Assembly (NCBI GenBank): GCA_903862645.1
Contig: CAIOZF010000123.1
Location: 1 to 51,693 of the forward strand
From: an uncultured Gammaproteobacteria bacterium
GTDB taxonomy: Bacteria > Pseudomonadota > Gammaproteobacteria > Pseudomonadales > Pseudohongiellaceae
DNA length: 51,693 nt
Direction of reading: 5' to 3'
Shown here: piece after piece, positions 44,786 through 51,693 of the stretch
Position numbering within the stretch: the first letter of the stretch is position 1
How the letters are laid out: every line of letters begins with the position of its first letter
Position numbers and translations under genes: made by a program
Notes under the pieces: generated by a model
Database searches by the model: none
What the model saw: the letters and a program-made list of their open reading frames with translations, nothing else
What the model was told of the DNA's origin: nothing

Positions 44786-45748
44786 TCAGGCCGTCTGGCG
44801 TCTGCTGCTGGCATACAAGCACAATAGTTCTATGGCGATCTGTGCGGCTGCCAGCGCTGTAATTTCAGCGTGATCATAGGCAGGTGCCACTTCAACCACA
44901 TCCATGCCCACCAGATTGATGCCGATGAGTCCGCGAATAATCTCCAGCGCCTGATACGAAGACAGACCGCCCGGCACCGGCGTGCCCGTGCCGGGCGCGA
45001 AGGCCGGGTCGAGACAGTCGATGTCGAAGGTCAGGTAGACAGGGTTCTGCCCGACTCGCTCACGGATCTGCGCAATCATCGCATCGCAGCCCTGGCGATG
45101 GACGTCGGAGGAGGAAAGTATCTTGTAGCCGAGCGTATCATCGTTGGTAGTACGAATGCCGATCTGAATCGACTGTTCGGGCAATACAATGCCCTCTTTG
45201 GCTGCCTTGTAGAACATGGTGCCGTGGTTGATGCCTTCGCCCGAGGAGGGCCAGGTGTCGGTGTGGGCGTCAAAGTGGATCAGGCTCAGTGGGCCGTGCA
45301 CTTTAGCGTGGGCGCAGAGGCTGGGGTAGGAAATAAAGTGATCCCCCCCCAACAGCAGCGAGACCGCGCCAGCATCGAGAATGCGGGCGACATGCTGCTC
45401 GATATGCGCCACGCCCAGCAGCCCGCCACCACTGTGATTCTCGCAGTCGCCGTAGTCGATCACGGACAGCTCCATCATGGGGTCTTTGGGCCAGGGCCAG
45501 GGTCGCTCCCAGGCCAGTGACAACGACGCATTGCGGATAGCGCGCGGCCCCAACCGGGCACCCGAGCGATTAGTCGTGGCGATGTCCAACGGCACACCGC
45601 TCACGACGACATCCGCACCGGTGAGGTCACGCGAGTACGGCATGCGGAAGAAACTGCCAGCGCCACCGAAGCTGTGTGAACCGACCATTCCCGTTCCGGG
45701 CTTGCCGACGATGGCATTGTCCCAGCTCTGTTTGTTCTTGTCCGTCAT
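44786..45748 (-). CDS. speB: Agmatinase
   Basis: A 320-residue ureohydrolase that splits agmatine into putrescine and urea. The manganese-binding motifs are complete: LGGDHFISYP, FDAHTDTW and TFDIDCLDPAFAPGTGTPVPGG. Residues near NRSGARLGPRAIR are also conserved in agmatinases. I favour ATG 45748 (GGAG nine bases upstream); ATG 45763, overlapping the amidase stop as TAATG, is the alternative. Context with speA supports agmatinase over guanidinobutyrase or arginase. Confidence 0.92.
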   Translation of the reverse strand: MTDKNKQSWDNAIVGKPGTGMVGSHSFGGAGSFFRMPYSRDLTGADVVVSGVPLDIATTNRSGARLGPRAIRNASLSLAWERPWPWPKDPMMELSVIDYGDCENHSGGGLLGVAHIEQHVARILDAGAVSLLLGGDHFISYPSLCAHAKVHGPLSLIHFDAHTDTWPSSGEGINHGTMFYKAAKEGIVLPEQSIQIGIRTTNDDTLGYKILSSSDVHRQGCDAMIAQIRERVGQNPVYLTFDIDCLDPAFAPGTGTPVPGGLSSYQALEIIRGLIGINLVGMDVVEVAPAYDHAEITALAAAQIAIELLCLYASSRRQTA

Positions 45749-45762
45749 GGTGCTTGGCTCCA

Positions 45763-47331
45763 TTATCTGTCGATCCGCAGCAACGAGGGTGTGCTGGGTG
45801 GCGTTCGGCGGTGCTGTGTCAGTTGTTCGAATTCATAACCCAGCGCCAGCAGGCGCGCATCGGTGAAGGCGCCACTGAGCAACTCGATGCCCATGGGCAG
45901 CCCCTCGGATGAGAAGCCCATCGGCAACGACAGTGCCGGCAACCCAGAATGGGCGCTGAGGCTGCAGTTGTTTCCGGGTTGGGCTGCGCCGATCACCACT
46001 GGCAATGCTCCAATCGGCGGGTAGGCGAGCAGTTCCAGATTCTGCGCCAGCATTTCCGCGTCGATGGCAGCGCGAAGTTCTTCGCGAGCTGTCAGCGCTG
46101 CCGCGTAGAGCATGGGGTCCTGGGTCCCCGCCGCGCTGCGCCTTAGCACTCCGTCCACCGCTTCATGGTGCAGTCCGGTGGCGACAATCGCCTCAAGATT
46201 CGTGTAGTCAGTGCTTCCAAACTCGGCGAGCCATGCATTCAAGTCGGCTTCGAACTCCTGCCCGATTAAACCGGAGCGGGAGATCAAATCGCGCAGGTTG
46301 GGAATGGTAACGTCCACCACCACTGCTCCATGCGCCGTCATTTGCGCCAACGCCTCATTCAGTAGCACCTGCACGGGCGGCTCAGCGGTATCGTAGTAAT
46401 CCAGCAGGCGGCCGATGCGGACGCTCTGCAGGCTGGCTGTGCCCAGCTGATCAAGGAAACGCGGCGGCTCGCGCTCCTGCATGGCGGCGGTGGCCGGGTC
46501 CAGCGGGTCGTAGCCCTCTACGATATCCAGCACGACAGCCAGATCAGTAATGCTGCGCGCCAGCGGGCCGGCGACGTCCTGCGTAGCGGAGAGTGGCATC
46601 ACGCCATAAATGCTGGACAGCCCCTTGGTCGGACGCAGGCCAACGAGGTTGTTGTAGGCGGCGGGGATGCGGATCGAGCCACAGGTGTCAGAGCCCATGC
46701 CCACCGTCGCGAACCCGGCGGCAACAGCTGCAGCCGAACCACCACTGGAACCACCCGGAATGCGCGTCAGATCGTAGGGGTTGCGAGTCTGTCCACCGAG
46801 AGAGCTGATGGAGGTAATGCCGTAGGCGAATTCATGCAGGTTGGCCTTGCCGAGGATGACGGCACCGGCATCCAGCAGGCGCTGAACCTGGGTGGCATTG
46901 GCATCGGGAATGAAGTCCTCCAGAACTTGCGAGCCGCCGCTGGTGGGCATATTCACCGTGGCGTAGTTGTCCTTGAGAATCACGGGGATGCCATGCAAGG
47001 GACTGCGCGGGCCGGTGATGCGGCGCTCATCATCAAGGGCTTGCGCCTGCTCGCGGGCCTGAGGATTGAGATAGATGAGCGCGTTGAGGGCAGGACCTTG
47101 ATCGTCAAAAGCCTCGATGCGCGCCAAGGAGGCGGCCACCAGAGACGCGGAAGTCAGGGCGCCTGTCTCCATGTCGAGTTGCAGTTCGCGGATGCTGGCT
47201 TGCCCGATGTCAGGGGCCTGGGCCTGCACGTCATAAGTCGTCGGCAGCAAGAAGGCCAGAACGAAACAGAGGGCGGGCAAGCGCGGTGAGGCAAGCGTGC
47301 TGACAATAAGTAGATCTTGGTTCGTTGGCAA
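45763..47331 (-). CDS. Exported amidase (amidase-signature family)
   Basis: About 522 residues. An N-terminal signal peptide (to about YDVQAQA) is followed by an amidase-signature enzyme. The Ser-cisSer-Lys triad is present: Lys in GIPVILKDNY, and the serines in PGGSSGGSAAAVAAGF and GSDTCGSIRIPAA. It hydrolyses an amide, substrate unknown, probably in the periplasm. The start is uncertain: I prefer the TTG at 47331, with GGAG eight bases upstream; a GTG at 47367 lies inside a REP-like unit. It sits directly upstream of speB in the same direction, so amide hydrolysis might feed amine metabolism, but that is only a contextual guess. Confidence 0.85.
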   Translation of the reverse strand: MPTNQDLLIVSTLASPRLPALCFVLAFLLPTTYDVQAQAPDIGQASIRELQLDMETGALTSASLVAASLARIEAFDDQGPALNALIYLNPQAREQAQALDDERRITGPRSPLHGIPVILKDNYATVNMPTSGGSQVLEDFIPDANATQVQRLLDAGAVILGKANLHEFAYGITSISSLGGQTRNPYDLTRIPGGSSGGSAAAVAAGFATVGMGSDTCGSIRIPAAYNNLVGLRPTKGLSSIYGVMPLSATQDVAGPLARSITDLAVVLDIVEGYDPLDPATAAMQEREPPRFLDQLGTASLQSVRIGRLLDYYDTAEPPVQVLLNEALAQMTAHGAVVVDVTIPNLRDLISRSGLIGQEFEADLNAWLAEFGSTDYTNLEAIVATGLHHEAVDGVLRRSAAGTQDPMLYAAALTAREELRAAIDAEMLAQNLELLAYPPIGALPVVIGAAQPGNNCSLSAHSGLPALSLPMGFSSEGLPMGIELLSGAFTDARLLALGYEFEQLTQHRRTPPSTPSLLRIDR

Positions 47332-47350
47332 TTTTGGCTCTCCACTAGAT

Positions 47351-47377
47351 TGATCGCGTGCAGGCACGTTCCCACGG
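47351..47377. repeat. Single REP-like unit
   Basis: TGATCGCGTGCAGGCACGTTCCCACGG resembles one arm of the BIMEs at 44.7 and 28.6 kb (GCAGGC core, TTCCCAC end). It lies between the ygfB-like gene and the amidase start. Confidence 0.5.
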
Positions 47378-47384
47378 TTTAATC

Positions 47385-47897
47385 CTAACTGTCCCTCTTC
47401 GTGCTCGCCAGCAGCTCACTGCTCATCAGCAGCACGGCGACCTTCAGATATTCCACCAGTTCGGCGTAGGCGCTCTCGTTGCTCTCGTCATCCTCAGTGC
47501 CGAAGTCATCGGCGAGGTTGGCGATATTGACAATGTCTTTGAGCGCCTCTTCGGTTTCAGGGCTGAAATTAGCAATTGCTCTCTGTCCGCTCGCCGTGCC
47601 GAAGCCTACCAGAAATCCCTGACACCAGACTGCCAGGCAGCGCACGCGCTGGGACAAATCCAGTTCGTCATCGGGCAGGAACAATGTGTAACACGAATCG
47701 CTGTTGAACATCTCGCGTTCGATGAATTCATACATCTGCAATATGGTGTGGCGATTGCGCTCGGAGCACGAATCAACATCAACGTGTTTGACCACGAGGT
47801 TGACGACGCTGTCGGGGCGGATCTTCAGCCCGGTAGTGACTACGCCCGACAACAGGCCATGGATTTCCGAGGGCGAGACTTCGTAGCCGAACTCCAT
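47385..47897 (-). CDS. YgfB/UPF0149-family protein with missing start
   Basis: A 170-residue frame matching the YgfB/YecA-like UPF0149 family: VSPSEIHGLLSGVVTTG at the N terminus, then LFLPDDELDLSQRVRCLAVWCQGFLVGFG, and an acidic C terminus (FGTEDDESNESAYAELVEYLKVAVLL). The family resemblance begins upstream of the first ATG (LDFDQCCNQF before Met1), yet no ATG, GTG or TTG exists between the preceding in-frame stop and 47897. The missing part lies inside the 3' end of the cvfB-like gene, in the -1 frame. Translation must start at 47897 (short form), at an unusual codon, or by frameshift. Function of the family is unclear. Confidence 0.75.
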   Translation of the reverse strand: MEFGYEVSPSEIHGLLSGVVTTGLKIRPDSVVNLVVKHVDVDSCSERNRHTILQMYEFIEREMFNSDSCYTLFLPDDELDLSQRVRCLAVWCQGFLVGFGTASGQRAIANFSPETEEALKDIVNIANLADDFGTEDDESNESAYAELVEYLKVAVLLMSSELLASTKRDS

Positions 47898-48727
47898 GAA
47901 CTGGTTGCAGCACTGGTCAAAGTCGAGGGCGAGGGTTTCTTCTTGAGCAGGGTGCCGATAGCCTTCTTGTAGTTACCCTTGCTGACCTTGTAAACGGCGT
48001 AAATCTCCTCCGGCGTACTATGGTCGCACAGCGATGACACTCCGTCATTAGCACGCAGATGCGCAAGAATCTTCTCCCCCAGATCATCGCGCACCTCCTG
48101 CCCTTGCAGTTGCAGGCACAGGTCGATGCGGCCATCTTCGCGAATCCGTCGGATGAAACCCTTGAGCTTCTGCCCGATGCGCAATGACTGCAATATCTCG
48201 GTCTTGAAGATCAGGCCGAGGTGGGTCTGATTGACGACTGCCTTGTAGCCCAGATCCGTCCGGCCACAGACCAGCAGATTGACCGGCTGCATCGGTTCGA
48301 AGCCGGTGCCGTCTTCGTTCAACCAGTTCTCCAGGCGCGAGGTGGCAGCGATGCGCCCGCTGGGCTTATCCATATAGACATAGACCACATAGGAGTTTTC
48401 CTCACGCATCGGCACCCGCTGCTCGCTGAACGGCACCAGCAAGTCCTTGGGCAGTCCCCAGTCGAGGAAAGCCCCGGCATGGTTGACCTGCACTACACTC
48501 AAGGAAACGCACTGGCCAACCTGGGCGCGAGGCCTGCGGGTCGTCGCAATGGGGCGATCTTCGGAATCGTGGTAAAGGAAAACCTCCAGCGCGTCGCCTA
48601 CCTTGCAATCTGCCGGCACGTCCAGACGCGGTAGCAGGATTTCGCCAAGCTCACCCCCGTCCACATAGACGCCAAAGGCTACCTGTTTGGTCACAGGAAG
48701 GGTGTTGAATTTGCCGATTTCGGCCAT
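47840..48727 (-). CDS. CvfB/YitL-like S1 RNA-binding protein
   Basis: A 295-residue protein with several S1/OB-type RNA-binding domains: GKFNTLPVTKQVAFGVYVDG at the start, VVQVNHAGAFLDWGLPKDLLVPF in the second domain, and IGQKLKGFIRRIREDGRIDL in the third. The C-terminal winged helix ends KVSKGNYKKAIGTLLKKK. From there the frame leaves the family: about 30 residues (PSPSTLTSAATSS..) are read from the ygfB-like gene in the wrong frame, and the usual last strand is absent. I chose ATG 48727 (GGGAG upstream) over the longer frame to 48769. CvfB homologues affect virulence factor or translation control in some Firmicutes; the role here is unknown. Confidence 0.82.
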   Translation of the reverse strand: MAEIGKFNTLPVTKQVAFGVYVDGGELGEILLPRLDVPADCKVGDALEVFLYHDSEDRPIATTRRPRAQVGQCVSLSVVQVNHAGAFLDWGLPKDLLVPFSEQRVPMREENSYVVYVYMDKPSGRIAATSRLENWLNEDGTGFEPMQPVNLLVCGRTDLGYKAVVNQTHLGLIFKTEILQSLRIGQKLKGFIRRIREDGRIDLCLQLQGQEVRDDLGEKILAHLRANDGVSSLCDHSTPEEIYAVYKVSKGNYKKAIGTLLKKKPSPSTLTSAATSSWSSATKSRPRKSMACCRA

Positions 48728-48739
48728 GGGGGCTCCCGC

Positions 48740-48756
48740 TGACAGGCATCCTGTCA
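48740..48756 (-). promoter_or_regulatory. Hairpin immediately upstream of the cvfB ribosome binding site
   Basis: TGACAGG-ATG-CCTGTCA is a perfect 7-bp inverted repeat with a 3-base loop. It ends a few bases before the GGGAG that serves the cvfB-like start. It could be an operator or a translational control hairpin. Confidence 0.4.
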
Positions 48757-48769
48757 AAATCAATTGCAC

Positions 48770-48810
48770 TGAAAATAAAAATGCCCGCCATCCTTGTCGG
48801 AGACGGGCAT
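48770..48810 (-). terminator. Rho-independent terminator after the TonB receptor gene
   Basis: On the minus strand ATGCCCGTC pairs with GGCGGGCAT (9 bp with one G-T pair) around a 12-base loop, followed by TTTTATTTTC. It lies about 150 bases after the receptor stop and just before the cvfB-like gene. Confidence 0.75.
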
Positions 48811-48963
48811 CGAATTGTGGCAGATTGATCTGCTCTTATAAATAAACCTTTGCAGGCTAATCATCGCGTGTCAGGGACGCCCCCGAGTTTGTGACGCTCT
48901 GGATGTGAGCTTACCTGGCACGCGAATCCAAACATCGTGAACCACGTACGGCTCACGAAAAAA

Positions 48964-51153
48964 TCAGAACGTACCGCGGATCTTCAACGCCAGCTTCAAG
49001 CCGGTGTTGCTGCAGGACGTTTCAATCTCATTCAGCACGCCCGTGGCAATCGAGCCACGCACGTAACGTGAACGCTCACGACAACGCTCGCCTTCCAAGA
49101 CATTCATGGCTTCGAAGCGGTAGGTCAGACCCGCGTAACCTATTGTTTCAGCGAACACTATCAACATGTCACCGGAGTTGTAGTCTTCGATCTTGTCGAT
49201 GTCGTAGGCCTTTCTGTCACCCTCGAACTGGTGGGCGAAGTTGAAGCCATAGTTCAGGCTCAGCGCTGGCAAATCATGACGGAAGCCCAGGCGCATATTG
49301 CCACGGCCGCCCTGACGCAGTTTGCGATCGATGCCCAGGAACGGATCGGTCACGCTGGAGTCCTCAATCTGCACCCCAGAGGTCAACAGCATCTCTGGAA
49401 CGCCGATGAATCCCAGGCGCAGACTCGCGTCCACGCTGGCACCGTAACGCTCACCATCACCGATGTTGCCGCTGGCAGACTGAATGCTGGTGCGGGTAGA
49501 CACATCGACCCTATCAATCACGTCGGTAAGGTCGTGATAGAACGCCTTGGTGCTGAGCACGCCGGCATCATTGGGCAGACGATATTCCAGATTGGCCTCA
49601 TAGCGCAGAGACTGCTCCTGCGCCAGTTGGGGATTACCTGCCAAAGCGTTCTGGTCGTCGTCACCACCGGCAATGCTGGCGGTGAAGTCAGCAAAACTAA
49701 GCTGTGCGACGTCCTTCTCGATGGAAGCACGGAACTGGATCGCGGGAGTAATATCAAAACGGTAGTCGACCTTCGGACGGATGAAGTCGAAGTCGCGCTT
49801 GTTGCGCACATCTCCGCTCTGCTCGATGCTGGAGTTCTCAAACAGCAAAGTGCTCTCCAGAGACATGCGATCGTTGAGCTGCCAGTTGTGCACCACGAAC
49901 GACTCATAACGGATTTCTTCCACGAGAGCATCGGTGTTGCTGGCCGGTCGCAGGCCACCGAACAGCGGTGACGGTGCAAACGGCACAGGCGGCAGACCCA
50001 GTTGCAACTGTGAATCCAGAATGGTCTGGGCGCGCTCGATACCAATTTCCAGATCCTGCGTGTCGTTCAGGCTGAAGGAGTAGGTACTGCGAACGATGCG
50101 CTCCTTGTTGACGCTCTGGGTCGCCAGGTACAGGAACTTGCTGTAACTGGCGCCGTTCACATCGAAGGCATCGCGTGCGCTTTCGCTGTTGGCTTCGTTG
50201 ACGATGAACAACGTCTTGAAGCGGCTGCCATTCACGAAGGTGTGCTCATAGTCACCACCAATCTCCCAGTTGTCACTGGAAGCCGGAGTGTCGTCATATT
50301 CCGTGGTCAACTTATTCGGTGTGGCGCGCAGATCGGTGATGTAACGATCCACGGTCATCGGGGCATCGGAATTGGCAATCAGTGCATTGAAGTTGACGCG
50401 GTCATTCAAGGTCAGGTCATAGCCGAGGTTGGTGCTCAGTGTGACGGGCTTGGAGTCGCGATATTCCTGGCGCACCACGATGTCGTTGGGCGTGCCGTTG
50501 GCCAGGATGCTCGTCTCGAAGCCGTCACGGAACTCGTAGCGCGGCTCGGCGGCAGCACTAAACTGATAGTTGAGAGCGCCACGTTGCCCGTTCAGGGAGA
50601 TCGAACCACCCGGGTCCAGTGTACCGTCGTGGTAACGATCGAGATTCGCTTCGGCCGCAATACTTGAGCGGGTTTCGGCTTCCAGCAGCACGATATTGAT
50701 GACCTGGGCGCCACCACGTATATCCAGATCACCGGAGGTACCACGAATGATTTCGATGTATTGCACCTGGCTCGCGGGAATACGCGCCAGTTGGGCATTA
50801 CCTTCATTTTCCTTGCCGGCAATGCGGCGTCCATTGATCAGGATCTGATCACCACCGGCGCCCAAGCCGCGACGATCGGCGCCACCGGAGCTGCCTGGAC
50901 CGCCACCGCCACCGCCGCTGGCACCCTGATTGCCGCCACCCATCGCCAGGTTGATACCGGGGATGCGTGACAGCATGTCACTCACGGAGAAGGGTTCGTA
51001 CTGGGCAAAAAATTCAGCGGGATAGGTAACGGTAGAATCACTGGCGGCGGGCTCTTGTGCAGATGCTGCACTGGCAAGCAGCAGCGCTGCAGCGGCCAGA
51101 GTGATGGGGCGCACTGTCGCGCGCAACCTATTGCGAATCAAGCGATAACTCAT
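48964..51153 (-). CDS. TonB-dependent outer membrane receptor
   Basis: A 729-residue protein. The signal peptide ends ASAASAQE; a plug domain follows (FSVSDMLSRIPGINL, DQILINGRRIAGKENEG, VQYIEIIRGTSGDLDIRGGAQVINIVL), then a large beta barrel ending in Phe (LKIRGTF). The plug contains an unusual Gly-rich stretch at about residues 72-101. No STN signalling domain is present. The ligand is unknown; no siderophore or transport genes are adjacent. I chose ATG 51153 (GGAG ten bases upstream, start of the signal peptide) over the longer frame to 51210. Confidence 0.9.
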   Translation of the reverse strand: MSYRLIRNRLRATVRPITLAAAALLLASAASAQEPAASDSTVTYPAEFFAQYEPFSVSDMLSRIPGINLAMGGGNQGASGGGGGGPGSSGGADRRGLGAGGDQILINGRRIAGKENEGNAQLARIPASQVQYIEIIRGTSGDLDIRGGAQVINIVLLEAETRSSIAAEANLDRYHDGTLDPGGSISLNGQRGALNYQFSAAAEPRYEFRDGFETSILANGTPNDIVVRQEYRDSKPVTLSTNLGYDLTLNDRVNFNALIANSDAPMTVDRYITDLRATPNKLTTEYDDTPASSDNWEIGGDYEHTFVNGSRFKTLFIVNEANSESARDAFDVNGASYSKFLYLATQSVNKERIVRSTYSFSLNDTQDLEIGIERAQTILDSQLQLGLPPVPFAPSPLFGGLRPASNTDALVEEIRYESFVVHNWQLNDRMSLESTLLFENSSIEQSGDVRNKRDFDFIRPKVDYRFDITPAIQFRASIEKDVAQLSFADFTASIAGGDDDQNALAGNPQLAQEQSLRYEANLEYRLPNDAGVLSTKAFYHDLTDVIDRVDVSTRTSIQSASGNIGDGERYGASVDASLRLGFIGVPEMLLTSGVQIEDSSVTDPFLGIDRKLRQGGRGNMRLGFRHDLPALSLNYGFNFAHQFEGDRKAYDIDKIEDYNSGDMLIVFAETIGYAGLTYRFEAMNVLEGERCRERSRYVRGSIATGVLNEIETSCSNTGLKLALKIRGTF

Positions 51154-51313
51154 TGGTAAGACTCCATGCGTTGTGTACGTTGTGAGCTGCATATTGCGCC
51201 GACAATTCATTTTTTATCGAATTTAAACCGGCGCAAGTATGCACAGAACGCAGACGGCTAAAAACCACCGCCTGTGTCGTTTTTGTGACATTTTGTAATG
51301 TCGGAACGAAAGA

Positions 51314-51693
51314 TCAGGGCGACGGAACGATGGTCTGACGCTGCTCGTCAAGCCCTTCGATACCCAACCGCACCACGTCTCCAGGCTGCAGATAAACCGG
51401 CGGCACCATCCCATCACCAACCCCGGCAGGAGTCCCGGTGTAGATCACATCCCCCGGATAGAGGGTCATGAACTCGGTGAGATGGCTGACGATCTTTGCC
51501 ACTCCAAACACCATGTCGGCTGTGTTGCCCTGTTGACGCATCTCACCATTGACCTCAGACCAGATGGAGAGATTCTGCACGTCTGTGATGCTGTCGCGGG
51601 TCACCAGCCATGGGCCCAGCGGTGCGAAGGTGTCTGCACTCTTGCCCTTGGTGAACTGGCCGCCGCGTTCGCGCTGAAAGGCGCGCTCAGACA
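51314..51693 (-). CDS. Fumarylacetoacetate hydrolase family protein (partial)
   Basis: The C-terminal about 126 residues of an FAH-family enzyme; the 5' part lies beyond the window. FTKGKSADTFAPLGPWLVT, LSIWSEVNGEMRQQGNT and YPGDVIYTGTPAGVG are the substrate- and metal-binding blocks of the family. Members hydrolyse or isomerise C-C bonds in ring-cleavage products such as 2-oxo-hept-3-ene-1,7-dioate. The exact reaction cannot be told from this fragment. It ends 160 bases before the receptor start. Confidence 0.92.
   Translation of the reverse strand, partial: SERAFQRERGGQFTKGKSADTFAPLGPWLVTRDSITDVQNLSIWSEVNGEMRQQGNTADMVFGVAKIVSHLTEFMTLYPGDVIYTGTPAGVGDGMVPPVYLQPGDVVRLGIEGLDEQRQTIVPSP

Overview
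The window looks like the chromosome of a free-living Gram-negative bacterium, most likely a gammaproteobacterium. The signs are a GlnB-type PII protein next to AmtB under a sigma54/NtrC-like promoter, a MacAB plus NodT-type efflux system, the SpeA/SpeB putrescine route, a TonB-dependent receptor, a YgfB/CvfB pair, and REP/BIME-type palindromes of the 'GGGAGCGGGC..GCCCGCGA' kind known from pseudomonads and relatives. No rRNA, tRNA, CRISPR array, insertion sequence or phage gene was recognised. Genus is not decidable from the sequence alone.

Layout. 0-3.8 kb (minus): GntP-type permease, glycerate 2-kinase and a secreted alpha/beta hydrolase. 3.9-6.0 kb (minus): glnK-amtB with a sigma54 promoter, upstream NtrC-like sites and a rho-independent terminator. 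6.1-6.6 kb: a VapB-like antitoxin with a palindromic operator and an internally deleted VapC/PIN toxin remnant. 6.7-9.4 kb (plus): a periplasmic c-type cytochrome, a probable outer-membrane barrel protein and a Tat-exported dienelactone-hydrolase-like protein. 9.4-14.4 kb (minus): MacA-MacB-outer membrane factor operon. 14.5-20.4 kb (plus): SpmA-SpmB fusion, a TAXI TRAP transporter (binding lipoprotein and fused permease), a TM2-like protein and a Ca/Na antiporter. 20.4-28.6 kb (plus): DUF58, transglutaminase (TgpA-like), MoxR ATPase, TPR protein and a Bcr/CflA transporter. 28.7-31.8 kb (minus): Na/Pi cotransporter and CopC-CopD. 32-34.9 kb (plus): 2-hydroxyacid dehydrogenase, PQQ-type sugar dehydrogenase and beta-carbonic anhydrase.

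35.0-42.7 kb holds the most unusual locus. A five-gene, overlapping minus-strand operon encodes a fatty acyl-AMP ligase, an acyl carrier protein, a divergent LpxL-like acyltransferase, a CvaA/HlyD-type adaptor and a CvaB-type C39-peptidase ABC exporter. It has a good sigma70-type promoter and faces a divergent diiron oxygenase gene. Together the genes could activate an acid, load it on ACP, oxidise it, transfer it to an acceptor, then cleave and export a leader-bearing product: a candidate acylated (lipidated) microcin-like system. No double-glycine precursor gene was found in the window, so the substrate is unknown.

42.7-47.4 kb (minus): speA, speB and an exported amidase. 47.4-48.8 kb (minus): ygfB-like and cvfB-like genes that overlap out of frame as if joined by a deletion. 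49.0-51.2 kb (minus): a TonB-dependent receptor with a glycine-rich plug insert. The right edge cuts a fumarylacetoacetate-hydrolase-family gene.

REP/BIME palindromes lie at about 25.3, 28.6, 44.7 and 47.4 kb and several run into the ends of reading frames, which makes some start and stop calls uncertain.
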